A stretch of 64,000 bases of DNA from Gigaspora rosea (taxonomy: Eukaryota; Glomeromycota; Glomeromycetes; Diversisporales; Gigasporaceae): positions 1 to 64,000 of the forward strand of contig QKWP01001137.1 in NCBI GenBank assembly GCA_003550325.1, read 5' to 3'. Shown here in pieces: positions 34,721-45,689 of the stretch. The notes below the pieces were generated by a model. That model was not told where the DNA came from, made no database searches, and saw nothing but the letters and a program-made list of their open reading frames with translations. Each line of letters starts with the position of its first letter. Positions within the stretch are counted from its first letter, which is position 1. The position numbers and the translations under genes were made by a program.

Positions 34721-36620
34721 AATCGATTTGAGATCCAGAAAGGTGGCAAAAGTGAGAAGATGGAACAAGACAAGAGTAAATATTGAAATTGACAAGGCAT
34801 CAAAAGAGGATTGGGACAGGTACAGTAGTCTGGTAGAAAAGAAACTATTAAGTATGTAGGAGAAACACAAGCCCAAGAATTTGGACGAAAAATAGGACAT
34901 TATAGAAGAATGTATTAGAATAGCAGCAAACAATAGTTTACCGAAAAAACAGAAAACACCAGAGATAACAAAGATTAGCAAGGAAATCTCAGAAAAGAAA
35001 AGGCTGAGAATAGTGATCAAAGAAATCAATCGTGGCTACAAAAAAGTTAGAAGAGGTTCCTTATCAGAAACGGATAGAAATAAACCACAAAAACTTCTAA
35101 TACAATTAAAAGAAACTGCAGGACTAAACCCAGATGAAGTAGCCTTAAATAAGGAATCAGTAGACCAAGAAAACCTCAAAAGATGGGCCAAGTTACTACA
35201 TAAGGAGTGGTGTTATGGACTAAGGAAAATCGAAGAGAAAGAGATAAGGGAGTACATAGAAGCAGGATTCGATGCTATAGTAACAAACCAAAGAAAAATG
35301 ATAAGCAGTTTATTGGATAAACTACAAAGAAAAATAACAATAGACAGAGTAATTAATTACCAATCTGAATAAGATCAGCACTATAGCTATATTATTACCA
35401 TATTTGGAATTGGGAATAAACAAATATATAAACAATATATTAGTAAATCTGTTTTAGGCCTAATAAAAAGTTTTTTTGTATTAAGTAAATATTATTTGTG
35501 ATATAAGTAAAATTGTAGAGCAGGTTCTTGTGCATCTACTTGTAAAATTTTATTAAAATCGGACTAGTAGATAAGAAGATATGAGTAAAAACATCTTTAA
35601 AATTTTTTAAATCATATAAAAATTTTATATATACAGGCCTAATCCAGATTTTGTACTACCTTGTTTATATATTTGTTTTGCCCCAATTTTAAATATAGAA
35701 ATATTGCCGATCTTATCTGGATTGGCAATTAAGGAGTCAGGAGATGAAATTAACTTATTAATTGAGCCTGAGGAGGTTCTACAGGAGGTGAAAGCACACT
35801 TTGAAAAGCAGTTTAGGAAACGTAAAACACTGACACAAGAGGCTCTGCCAATCCGCTAGAGGAAGCAATACAACCCAAGACAGGACATTGAGAAGACATG
35901 GTTTGCAAATATGGCAAATATGATAGAAAAAGATGAGTGGTCCAAGGCCTTAGAGTCAGTGAATCACAAATCAGCCCCAGGTGTTTTTGGTATTGTTTAT
36001 CCATTAATCAGAAATGTAGGGAAGACAACGAAACAGCATTTTATGAACTTTGCATCAAAGTGCATAAGAGAGGGAACAATGCTGAAAAAATGGAAGTTAG
36101 GAGTCCCAATACCAAAATCAGAGGACTGGTGTTACAACCTAAACAATATAAGACCGATACTTCTGTTAGAATCATTCAGAAAGACGGTAGTGAAAATAGT
36201 ATTCAATAGACTTGTAAAGGTTATAAAAGAAAAGGATATTCTAAAAGGCAGAAACTTTGCTAGGCTTCCCGAAGAGGGCACAGCTTCTCCTATTCACCTT
36301 ATCAACTGCCTGTTGGAGGATGCAAAGGAAAAAAAACAGAAAATCTGGATTCTGTTTCAAAATATGAAGAAGGCATTTGATTCAGTGGGACTAGACATGC
36401 TTGAACTAGCGCTGCAAAGGATTAAGATTCCAGAAGTTACGAGAAACTTTATTCTCAATTTATTCAAAAACTGGGAAATGGAAGTTCTCACAAGTTTCGG
36501 CACAACAGAGAAACTGGTAGCAGGAGATTGTATTGATCAAGGGGAGGTTATTTCCCCTCTGATCTGGAGAATATTTTACGACCCACTCCTGGTTGAAATA
36601 CAGAATCAGTTATGATTTGG
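34721..36620 (+). pseudogene. LINE linker and reverse transcriptase, N-terminal part
   Basis: A charged linker (34721-35350) continues, after removal of a 372-bp MITE, into DEINLLIEPEEVLQEVKAHF and the RT domain. RT blocks: HKSAPGVFGI, WKLGVPIPKSED, LNNIRPILLLESFRK, ILFQNMKKAFDSVGLD (the catalytic Asp expected at QD is Asn), and GDCIDQGEVISPLIWRIFYD. The frame 35911-36615 is open for 234 codons. Stops at 34858 and 35858 and the MITE show it is dead. RT copies the element RNA at the nick. Confidence 0.85.
35357..35728. mobile_element. TTAA-flanked (piggyBac-type) MITE, 372 bp
   Basis: Inverted ends TTACCAATCTGAATAAGATC and TTGCCAATCCAGATAAGATC with TTAA outside both (35353-35356 and 35729-35732). 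Removing it plus one TTAA joins KITIDRVI to KESGDEI of the LINE in frame. TTAA duplications are diagnostic of piggyBac-type transposition. It encodes nothing. Confidence 0.85.
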
Positions 36621-37486
36621 AGGTACAGTAGCCAACAGACCTTCGTACCAACAAATACAAGGCTCAATATATACGGGTTCTGGTTATTGCATATGCCGAT
36701 AATACTAGAGGTCTGACTCGATGAATACTATTCACTGAATATTCACTGAATATTCGAATATTCGAATATATAATTTTTTACTGAATGAATATTCGAATAT
36801 TTAAAATTTTACTGAATATATTCATTAGATGCACAGAACAGAGCAGAAATGGAGCAAATTCTGGAGATTGCAACAGAATTTTACACACTAAATGATATCG
36901 AAATCAATACTAAAAAGTTGGAACTGCTCATAGCAAGAACAAGGAGCAAAGAGCCAAGGTTTATTAAATATGGAACGACAAACAGGGAAAAATAATAAAA
37001 AAAAAAGAAATGAATCCACACGGTTTCTGGGCATTTGGCTATCTAGTAGCCCCAATCACCATCATACAATGAATCTGGTCAAGAAAGAAGTTAGCACTAT
37101 CATAAAGGCAATTAGCAAAAAGTGTGCATCCTTAGTACAGCTAGTATACATTAATAACTATGTACTTATCCCTCGGCTCGAGTACAGATTGCAACATTGT
37201 ATTTTAAAAAGAGACCAGTATGACAGACTACAGAGCCCGATTATGATGGTGATAAAGAATAAATTGGACATGGCCTCAACAGCTGCGAGCTCGATTTCTT
37301 CGCATAGAAATCTGGTGAGCTTAAGAACATTATAGCAAAATCAAATGGCACATTATATTACGGAGCTTAGAAAGCGATTGAATAACAAGGGAGACTTAGG
37401 CAAAGCAACTTGGCTGAGAATGCAACAAGCGCAGCTTGATTGCAAAAGTGGATCATGTATCACAATGCTTGAGCTACCACATCAGC
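36621..37486 (+). pseudogene. LINE reverse transcriptase, C-terminal part
   Basis: VIAYADNT carries the active-site box (YADD normally, here YADN). A ~105 bp GAATATTC-rich palindromic insert (about 36722-36828) follows, then AQNRAEMEQILEIATEFYTL and later RFLGIWLSS and the thumb-like region. Several frameshifts. The coding frame ends where the 2.1 kb element begins. Confidence 0.75.
36722..36828. repeat. Short GAATATTC palindromic insert in the RT
   Basis: Repeated CACTGAATATTCGAATATTC with inverted counterparts splits the RT between the active-site box and the thumb. No duplication was resolved with certainty. Confidence 0.5.
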
Positions 37487-39578
37487 AAAAAAAAATATGC
37501 GTAAACCTCTGCAAGTTTTTACACAAGTGTAAACTTGCGAAAATCTTACGATTAGTTCAGAGTATTACGTAAGGGTAATAATTACGTAAGTTTACGCTAT
37601 AGCAGATATATACGTAATCTTACGTAAGTTATTGCCGTAATATTTCGAAAATCTTATGATACAATGGAAATAAAAAAATATCCCTTTGGGGGTTGCAGAA
37701 TCGCAGGAGTAATATTTTCGTATATTTTGTGATGTTTTTGCATTGTTTCACAACATTTTGCAAATTTTCGCAAATTTTCAAAATTTTTTAAAAAATAAAT
37801 AAATGATATACATATTCACATAATCAAGCTTTTTTACAGAGTTTCGCAATATTTCGCACAGTTTCGCAATTTATTATAAAATTTTTATTTTTTATTTATT
37901 ATTATTATATATTATATTTTTACATTTATTAAATATATATTTTTAATTAATATTACATACTTTATTATATATTACATATTATTTTTACATTATTACAAAT
38001 ATTTTAAACTACTTTCACACTTCATCGCATCTAATTCTATTACTATATACAAAAATCTAGCTCTATACACTTATTTTCACTCACCCTACAGTTAGCTATT
38101 ATCTTCGCTTCTTTGTTTTCTATTGTTTTTGAAAGTGTCGGAAGTCATAGCTGGCATGCGCAAGATTTCGAATAGTTGTTGTTTTCTCGCAAAGTGCCGA
38201 AATAAAATAAATTTATAAAAAAAATTTAAAAACAAAAAACACAAAACAAAAAAAAAATAAAGCGAAACCTTGCAAGAACTTGCAAAAACTAGCAAAAACT
38301 TGCAAAAATTTGCACACATTTTTCTAAAGAAGCGTTCTTGAAAATTTAAAAATTGCTGGGGGTATGTTCTTGAAAGTGTCAGAAGTCGTAGTTGGCATGC
38401 GCAAAGTTTCGAAAAGTTGTTGTTTTTCTCGCAAAGTGTAGAAATAAAATAAATTAATAAAAAAATTTTAAAAATAAACCAAAAAAACAAAAACAAAAAG
38501 CACGAAATGAAAAAATAAATGAAACGAAACCCTGCAAGAACTTGCAAAAACTTGCAAAAACTTGCAACCATTTCTCCAAAGAAGCGTTCTTGAAGATTTA
38601 GAAATTGCTAGTATGTGTTCTTGTAAGTGTCAAAAGTCATAGTTGGTATGCGCAATGTTTCGAAAGTTGTTTGTTTTTCTCGCAAAGTGACGAAATAAAA
38701 TAAATTAATAAAAAAATTTTAAATAAACCAAAAAAACAAAAACAAAAACCATGAAACAAAAAAATAAATGAAGTGAAACCTTGCAAGAACTTGCAAAAAC
38801 TTGCAAAAACTTGCGAACACTTGCGAAAACTTGCGCCATTTCTCTAAAGAAGTGTTCTTTAAAATTTAAAAATTGCTGGGGTGCATTCTTAAAAGTGTTA
38901 GAAGTCATAGTTGGCATGCGCAAGGTTTTGAAAAGTTGGTTGTTTTTCTTGTAAAGTGCCAAAATAAAAAATAAATTAAAAAAATTAAAAAAAATAAAAA
39001 AAATAAAAAAACAAACGAAAACAAAAAAACAAACGAAACAAAAAAAACAAACGAAAACAAAAAATGAAAAACAAAAAAAGTGAAAAAAAACAAAATAGAA
39101 GATCTAATTATAAACAAAAGATCTAATCTGATCTTGTAGACAGAATTTGAACTTCATCAAACTATTTCAAACTATTTCGAAAAATTAGTCTAATGCGCGA
39201 TCCAGGTTACAGATCTATTGATCCAGCTTGTTTTCTGGTCCTAAAATATTTCGAAAGGGTTCGAATATTTATGTAAGAAATTTAGTATAAATTTACGATT
39301 TCTTATAGTTCATAAAAAATTGTAAAAAATTTAGTATAAACTTTTGCAAGTTTTTACAATATATAAGAAAATCGTAAACTTACATAAAAGGTTTAGTGTA
39401 AAACTATACAAGTTTTACAGTGCATAAGAAAATCGTAAATTTACATAAAATTTTTACGTAAATTTATGATTTTCTTATACATTGTAAGACTTACGTAGTA
39501 TTACGCTAAATTTTACGTAAGTTTACGATTTTATTACATACCGTAAAAACTTGCGCAAGTTTACGCATATATATTTTT
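37487..39578. mobile_element. 2.1-kb element inserted in the LINE
   Basis: Inverted ends of about 38 bp (AATATGCGTAAACCTCTGCA against ATATGCGTAAACTTGCGCAA). LINE coding (LELPHQ) stops at the left and resumes (ANARLEAVKLRHNLAYKI) at the right. The flanks 37500-37660 and 39255-39570 repeat AAGTTTACG/CGTAAACTT motifs, and the centre has a ~250 bp tandem array. A partial reverse copy is at 62663-63760. No transposase; superfamily unclear because no duplication is visible. Confidence 0.7.
38125..38990. repeat. ~250-bp tandem units in the 2.1-kb element
   Basis: GTGTCRGAAGTCATAG recurs at about 38131, 38376, 38626 and 38895. Each unit also holds GCATGCGCAA, CTCGCAAAGTG and runs of CTTGCAAAAA. The open frames here follow from the A/T-rich units and are not genes. 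Confidence 0.8.
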
Positions 39579-40587
39579 GCTAATGCAAGACTAGAAGCAG
39601 TTAAACTCAGACATAATCTTGCCTACAAAATTTTAACAGAGGCGAGAAGAATGAACCTTAACTTGCGCTCAGAGGAAATGGAGAAGAACTTATAGTTAGC
39701 AGAAGAAGTAACAAAAATTGCAAGTCTGTTAAGTCAAAAAGCCCTAACTAGCTTTTGTCAGGAGAAGAACATGGGGTTATTCTTTTTCAAACAACTAATT
39801 GACTACACAGGAGGTATGCTAGGTACATAGAAACAGCTCAAAAAAAGAAAAAAGCAAAATGTAGCAGGAAGAAAACCGGCATGGTTTGCAAAAATAAAAG
39901 AGCTAGTTCTGATAAAGGCCAGTAGCAGAAAATTAAAGGTGCCTTTCGAAATAAATGGGTTCAACATGCTTAGTCCTATAATTCTACTATCCAAAATAAG
40001 CAAAGACAAGAAAGTAAAAGACTGGGTCCTCGTGAAGACAAGAAAAGGGCACAAAATAGGAAGAGTAGCACAGAAAAATTATAAAAGACATTTTGTAATC
40101 GAGCACTGGCAGACCAGAAAGAGAATGCATGATAGTAGCCTAGTTATCAATAGGTGTATGAGTTGTGAACTTAACTAGGTGAAAGAAGAGTGTCGTGAAG
40201 ACTCCTGTTTAATAAAAAGAGGTCAGAAAAACAGGAGTATTGCATTTGACACAAAGCTAGTTGAAATGGTGCATTTGGATGACCATAGCTGGTATATTAC
40301 AACCCCACTAAGTTACTCATATCAGCGGATCGGCGTAATTGGGTCTTTTTTCGATAAACTGTTACATAAAAATTTGCTCCTAAGTAAACGTTGAAAAACT
40401 AACAAACGAAGTACTTGTTACAACTAACAAAAGAGCCTTTTTGACGCCTAGACAAGTTAAAAAACCAATAAAACTTAATAAAAGAGCTATGCTAAGCTAT
40501 AGAAAGAAGTACTTTTATCGTTTGTTGAAATATTCGGGTGTTTTAGGATGGGTTGGGCATTGAGAAATGGGTTGGTAACTATCAAGG
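39579..40587 (+). pseudogene. LINE region between RT and RNase H
   Basis: Coding blocks continue from ANARLEAVKLRHNLAYKILT through KPAWFAKIKELVLIKASSRK and FNMLSPIILLSKISKDKKVK to a TPRQVKKPIKLNKRAML block near 40440. The frame is broken by stops (39692, 39828, 40176, 40392) and shifts. No domain is known to me here; the position matches the connection between RT and RNase H. Confidence 0.6.
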
Positions 40588-40740
40588 GTAAATTCGGAAG
40601 CTAATTTTCAAAAAAATGGCCTTTTTAATATACTTTTGGCTTATAATTAAATACATGAATTTCGTAATTTTCTACGTACTTAATTATAAATACAAAGCTG
40701 GTTAAAAAGGTCGTTTTTGTGAAAATTCGCTTTGTAATAA
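40588..40740. mobile_element. Small fold-back inserted before RNase H
   Basis: GTAAATTCGGAAGCTAATTT on the left matches the inverted right arm (about 40700-40740), with a second inner hairpin ACTTAATTATAA. LINE coding resumes near 40850. Confidence 0.5.
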
Positions 40741-40849
40741 ATTTTCGCGTAAAATTTTTTTGATAATCCTCGATCATGATTGGTTGAGCCGACATGTTAC
40801 GTCGATCCGCCGATATGTTTATGAAAGTTACTATGAATAATGGAAAGAA

Positions 40850-41480
40850 AATGGATACCACAAGTACAGAAGCAAGCAAGTGACAATTTGAGAGCATTGC
40901 AGTTTTCACATTGGAAAGAGAGTTGATTGAAAGCTCTCTTGAAAACTCAGATAACAACAAGAAAACTTATTGAAATTGCACAAGACCTTGCATGATATAA
41001 ATCAATTTGCTTCTACACTGATGGCTCACTAATAAGTAGTGAGGAGGATTCAGAAAAGAGAAGAATAGGCCTCGGTTGGGTAGCCATAAAAAGTGAAAAG
41101 GAAAAAGTACTCAGGCAAGTGATTGCGAAATTTCAAGGCGCAATCAGAGACTGGCCCTCTTCTACTAGATCAGAGCTTGCGGCTATATAGTCGGCCTTGC
41201 TTGTTGCACCAACAGAAGTAGCAGTCACTATATGCACAAACAGTACAGCAGCAATTCAGGCGATTCAAGCTGGCATGACAAAAGGGAAAAATAGTGAGAT
41301 ACTCAAAAGGAAAAATCTATTTCTGCTAGAGCACATCAACAGATTGGTAAAGATTAAGAAGCTAAAGCTAAGACTTAGAAAAGTTAAAGGTCATAATGGA
41401 ATCCCTGAGAATGAAGAAGCTAACAAGTTAGCTAAAGAAGGTGCATTAGACAACAAAATTTTATTATCCAAATGGCCATA
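40850..41480 (+). pseudogene. LINE RNase H domain, broken
   Basis: RNase H removes RNA from the RNA:DNA hybrid. Seen: FYTDGSLISSEE (first Asp), STRSELAAI followed by TAG (Glu region), TICTNSTAAIQAI (Asp of TDS replaced by Asn), and KVKGHNGIPENEEANKLAKE (His kept, Asp of EADK replaced by Asn). An in-frame stop at 41188 separates the first half from the 41197-41481 frame. Confidence 0.8.
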
Positions 41481-42400
41481 AAACAAGGGGGCATGCACCG
41501 AGTTAAAATGGAAAACCATCAAAGTGGACGACAGAACGAGAAGCTTTATTACACAGCTCACAGAAGTCAGCATGGATATAGAGTGGTCACGCCTGAAGAG
41601 CATCACGAAATGGGTAAATGCAGAAGAAAGGAAAAATACAGTAGTTCGAAAAGAGGTATAGAGGGATATCGAAAAAGTTAAGGGACAGAGATATAGAAGT
41701 AGTATAAAAAATAGAAATTGGATTTTTAAGGTTAAATGTATAAATAATTTGCTACCAACATTGCATGTATTAAATAGAAGAAATAGTAGTCTATATAGCG
41801 ATAATACTTGTATTATTTGTTGGAGGGAAATAGAAACTATGGACCACCTAGCTGAATGCTCAATGTTATAGCCGCTTTGGGATATTCTTGAAAAAGAAAT
41901 AAGCGAACTCATCAAGAAACTGGCAGAGTTGGATAAGAAACAACTAAACGCATCAACCGTAAGGGACACTGTGTTTGGAGTACAACCAAAGAAAAGAGCT
42001 ACCATAAGGAAAAAAATAATGCGAGGTCTAGTGACCAAGTTAGTCATAGAGGCGATAGATGGTGTGACCGGGTATATGGGCAAAATGACAAAGTACGTTC
42101 AGGCTATAGTTAAACGGTTCAAGAAGCAGTTCTACAAGCACATTTGGAGCTTCCGTTGCGAACTGTTAATGGACTGAGAAAAGGCCAGAGGTATATCGAA
42201 AGAGGACAAAAGACATAAAAAAAGAAGAAGCAAAGAGACAGAAGGAAAAGTCGCAGCAGGAAAGGTGAATTAAAGACCTTGCGGAAGAATAGAGACAGAA
42301 AATAGTCAAGAACGGAAACTCGAGAAAAAGAAAGAGAAAGAAGAGATCGCGAGAATGAAGGATAATATAGTTGAAAATTGGATAGTATGAGGAAAGAAAC
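41481..42400 (+). pseudogene. LINE C-terminal zinc-knuckle region
   Basis: INNLLPTLHVLNRRN precedes CIICWREIETMDHLAEC, a C-x2-C-x8-H-x3-C knuckle typical for LINE C-termini, which probably grips the RNA. The 41929-42177 frame follows, then a Lys/Arg/Glu-rich tail. Stops at about 41659 and 41868. Confidence 0.75.
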
Positions 42401-42845
42401 CAGCATAGTTTTCTTTGCTCAAAGTCAGACAAGTAAATTATTAAGCTTTCTTGACAAGATATACAACGGCCGGTTAATAATCATCGAGTGCTAATCTTAA
42501 AGATTACAAAATTCTTAGCAAGTTAAAAATCTGAAGTAAAACAAAAAGTTGTTTTGGCAGGTCACATTGGGCATTAGCTTGGTGAGTCATTATTAAATAG
42601 AATATAAGACAAGTAGAATATACACTAGTGTAATTTACTTTGTAGTTCAAATAATTAATAAAGACAAGACTGCTTAAAAAAAAATAAATAAAAGATATTT
42701 AAAAAAATTTATTGATAGTTTAATAATTTAAAAAATAAGATATTAAATTATAAAAAAAGTTTTAAAATATCTTTTGTTTTTAAAGAGTTATCACAATTTA
42801 AAAATTTTTATAATTAAAAGATGATGGCTTTAGGTGAATTCCACT
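42401..42845. other. LINE 3' region and mariner right flank
   Basis: Non-coding. It contains the probable LINE 3' end (ATTAATAAAGACAAGACTGC plus A-rich run at 42677-42700), then AT-rich mariner-type DNA with the right TIR at its end. Confidence 0.45.
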
Positions 42846-42848
42846 GTA

Positions 42849-43086
42849 CAAACATTTATATAAACATTTATATTATTGTTAATATAAACATTAATATCAT
42901 TAATATTAACAGTTTATATTAACGTTCACACAAACCATATTAATGTTAATATTAATACAAATGCTAATACAAATATTTATATAAATGTTCATATTAACAT
43001 TAATATGAATATAAATATTAATATTAATATGAACATTCATACTAATGTTCATATTAATATTAATATTAATGTTCATATTAATGTTA
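42849..43086. repeat. Degenerate hexanucleotide array, segment 4
   Basis: Continues segment 3 across the mariner-type element. The hexamers ATTAAC, GTTCAT and ATTAAT run up to the hAT-type MITE duplication. Confidence 0.85.
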
Positions 43087-43094
43087 CCAATGTC

Positions 43095-43359
43095 TAGTGT
43101 TGTCATGGAACAGCTTTGGACAATAATTTGAACAATTTTGAACAATTTTGGACAATTAAATAAAGTAAAATTAAAATTTTATTAAGATAATCTATTTTAA
43201 TTTTAACTAGAATGTGTTCAGTACCTAAAAAAATATATAGTTATATATTTTTTAAATAAATTTATTAATTGATAAGCTTTGGACAATCTTGGATATTTGG
43301 ACAATTTTGGACATAAACAAGCCAAAAAAGGCTTTGGACAGCCAAAACATACAACACTG
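43095..43359. mobile_element. hAT-type MITE, 265 bp (TAGTGTTGT ends)
   Basis: TAGTGTTGTC and inverted ACAACACTG with duplication CCAATGTC/CCAATATC (7 of 8) at 43087-43094 and 43360-43367. TTTGGACA motifs at both ends. Same terminal type as 29528-29909. Confidence 0.75.
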
Positions 43360-43367
43360 CCAATATC

Positions 43368-43440
43368 TATATTAATATTAATATTAACATTAATACTAAT
43401 CTTTGTACTAATATCAATGCTAACATTTGTACTAACATGA
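43368..43440. repeat. Degenerate hexanucleotide array, segment 5
   Basis: Short continuation (ATTAATATTAATATTAACAT) after the hAT-type MITE. Confidence 0.8.
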
Positions 43441-43623
43441 CAAAATTTTTGCAAGAAAAAGTTCTTATTTTTTTTATTAAATTATAATTCTTTAAATTTT
43501 TTATTATTACAATTATATCTAGTTAATGATTTATATTTTATTAAATTTTGATGATTTATTATAATTTTTTATATATTTTTTCTTATGGTCCAGTGAAAAA
43601 ATGTAGATACACAACATATTTTA

Positions 43624-43850
43624 GGCCATATAAAGTTAATTTTTTGGTTCTCATAACATGAGACAAAAAAAATGACCCGGCCGGCTGAACTTTTATTTAA
43701 AAATTTTATATATAAAATTTTATAAAATTTATAAAAAAATTTTTTGAAATCCCACCCAACTATTAAAACATATAAATAATTTTTTTCAGAAAATTTCCAA
43801 AATATGACCCAGCCGGGTTATGAGAACCAAAAAATTAACTTTATATGGCC
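43624..43850. mobile_element. Harbinger-type MITE with 34-bp perfect TIR
   Basis: GGCCATATAAAGTTAATTTT... at the left is perfectly inverted at the right for 34 bp, with TTA outside both ends. 227 bp, non-coding. Confidence 0.8.
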
Positions 43851-44267
43851 TTATAATAAAAAAAATTTTTAAAATTTAATATAAACATTTAAATACATTT
43901 ATTTATTATTCAGGTCTGCGAATTTATTTTAATATAAATTTTATTAAAAAATTTTATTTTTGTAAAAATTTTTATTAATGACTTATTTTTTCAATTTGTA
44001 AAATACAAAAATATAAATAAATTAAAATTAAATAATGAATTTATCTATATATAAAAGTTTTTAATTTTTAATTATTTATTTATAATTTTTTTGTACTAAA
44101 TAAACCAAGTTCTAAGCTATCTATTAATATAAAATTTATTATCTTTTTATATACATATTGTTGTGTTTTAAAATTTAGTATTTTTTTAAAAAAAAGCAAA
44201 AAATATCTTTTAAAAATAACTATCTAATTTACAATTTTGTAAGTTTTATATTGTACAAGTATATTGT

Positions 44268-44465
44268 TATATATATACTAAATATATAGTTAAAATTTTA
44301 GCTTAATTGAATCAGTAGTTGTTAAAATATAAATTTTTAAATATTTAATAATAATTACTATATATAAAATTACTATGTTTTATATAAAACTTTATAGTTT
44401 TTAATCTATATTTTAACAACTACTAATTCAATTAAGTTAAAATTTTAACTGTATATTTAACATAT
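44268..44465. repeat. Fold-back of ~200 bp
   Basis: TATAGTTAAAATTTTAGCTT...AGTAGTTGTTAAAATAT is inverted with few changes at about 44405-44465. No clear duplication. Confidence 0.55.
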
Positions 44466-44706
44466 GTATGGCAATGCAATTGCATAGTATTATACAATAC
44501 AAGCTTATAAAGTTGCATTGGTGGCGAAAATAATTTTTTTTTAAAAATTTTTTTTTTTTTTTAAAAAAAATAGAATTTTTTAAAAAATTTATTATAAAAT
44601 TAACTTATAAAATGATAATAAAAATTATATCAAAATATAGCTTAGGTCTTTCTTCATTAGGTATAAAAGAATTATAAATAAATAGTAAAACTAAAGTACT
44701 TTTATA

Positions 44707-45044
44707 CAGTCAACCCTCCATAAATGCAACCTCCATAAATGCAATACCTCTCTAAATGCACGTTTTTTTCTATTCCGTAAAATGTTATTAGTGCTAAATA
44801 CACGTTCTATATTCTGTAAATGCACGTTCTCTTGAATAACATTTTATATCACACTAACCTCCCTAAATGCACGTGGCCAATCAAATTTTAGTATTTAAGA
44901 TAGGTTATACAGTTTTGGTAGAAGTTACACAAACTTAATGATCTAATTTTTAAAAGCTGCAATTTAATTGGCTCTCTCTAAATACAAACCCAAATGCATA
45001 TTGTAGGCTTGTCCCTACGAGTTGCATTTATGAAGGGTTGACTG
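44707..45044. mobile_element. pogo-like MITE, copy 2
   Basis: Same as 17114-17455 with high identity, flanked by TA (44705-44706 and 45045-45046). A small internal deletion near 44990. Confidence 0.85.
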
Positions 45045-45106
45045 TATGTAGACAAAATAACTTTTAGTTTTTGTGTATCTACATTTTTGCACTGAACTAT
45101 ATTACA

Positions 45107-45169
45107 AAAACATTAATATGAACATTAGTATTAATATTAGTATAGACATTAACATTGTTAATACTAATA
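45107..45169. repeat. Degenerate hexanucleotide array, segment 6
   Basis: ATTAATATGAACATTAGTAT-type hexamers, interrupted by pogo-like MITE copy 3. Confidence 0.75.
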
Positions 45170-45506
45170 CAATCAACCCTCCATAAATGCAACTTGTAGG
45201 GACAAACCTACAACGTGCATTTAGAGAGGTTTGTATTTAGAGAGAGCTAATTAAATTGCAGCTTTAAAAATTAGATCATCAAGTTTGTATAACTTCTATA
45301 TAAAACTGTATAGCCTATTTTAAATACTAAAATTTGATTGGCTATGTGCATTTAGGAAGGTTAGTATAATATAAAATGTTATTCAAGAGAACATTTACAG
45401 AATATAGAATGTGCATTTATTACTAATAACATTTTGCGGAAAAGAAAAAATATGCATTTAGAAAGATATTGCATTTATGAAGGCTGCATTTATGAAGGTC
45501 TGGCTG
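45170..45506. mobile_element. pogo-like MITE, copy 3 (reverse)
   Basis: Inverted relative to copies 1 and 2 and more diverged (CAATCAACCCTCCATAAATG at the left). TA on both sides. Inserted within the hexamer array. Confidence 0.8.
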
Positions 45507-45507
45507 T

Positions 45508-45600
45508 ATTTATATTAATATTGATACAAATATTAGTATTAACATCAACTTTAATGTTTATACAAACATTAACACTAATGTTCATACAGTATTCATACAA
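45508..45600. repeat. Degenerate hexanucleotide array, segment 7
   Basis: ATTAATATTGATACAAATAT-type hexamers ending near 45600. Isolated hexamer patches recur at 45809-45835 and 46057-46095. Confidence 0.75.
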
Positions 45601-45689
45601 AAGATTAAAGCAACAATAAATACTTAAAGCAATGAAAAACACAGCAACAACAGAAAGTGCTAAACAAACAAAAAATAAATACAAAAAAT

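Larger units (their letters stand above)
30469..42846. mobile_element. Tc1/mariner-type element ends enclosing the LINE region
   Basis: The left end CAGAGAAATTCACCTAAAGC and the right end, read inverted as CAGTGGAATTCACCTAAAGC, match except at 2 positions. TA lies outside both (30467-30468 and 42847-42848), and hexamer array abuts both. Joining the flanks gives continuous array sequence. So these appear to be the ends of one mariner-type element, later enlarged to 12.4 kb by a LINE and other insertions. No transposase is found inside. Confidence 0.6.
43586..45099. mobile_element. TA-flanked element with ATGTAGATACACAA ends
   Basis: The left end TGGTCCAGTGAAAAAATGTA and inverted right end TAGTTCAGTGCAAAAATGTA, with TA on both sides. 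1514 bp, filled with later insertions (43624-43850 and 44707-45044) and a fold-back (44268-44465). Confidence 0.65.

Noticed and set aside
38092..39117. Several Phe/Leu-rich minus-strand frames
   Set aside because: They follow from A-rich ~250-bp tandem units inside a non-coding element; frames differ from unit to unit.
40625..42432. Minus-strand frames of 80-230 codons across the RNase H/zinc-knuckle region
   Set aside because: Antisense to recognisable LINE coding blocks; Phe/Ser/Leu-rich composition is the complement of Lys/Glu-rich coding.
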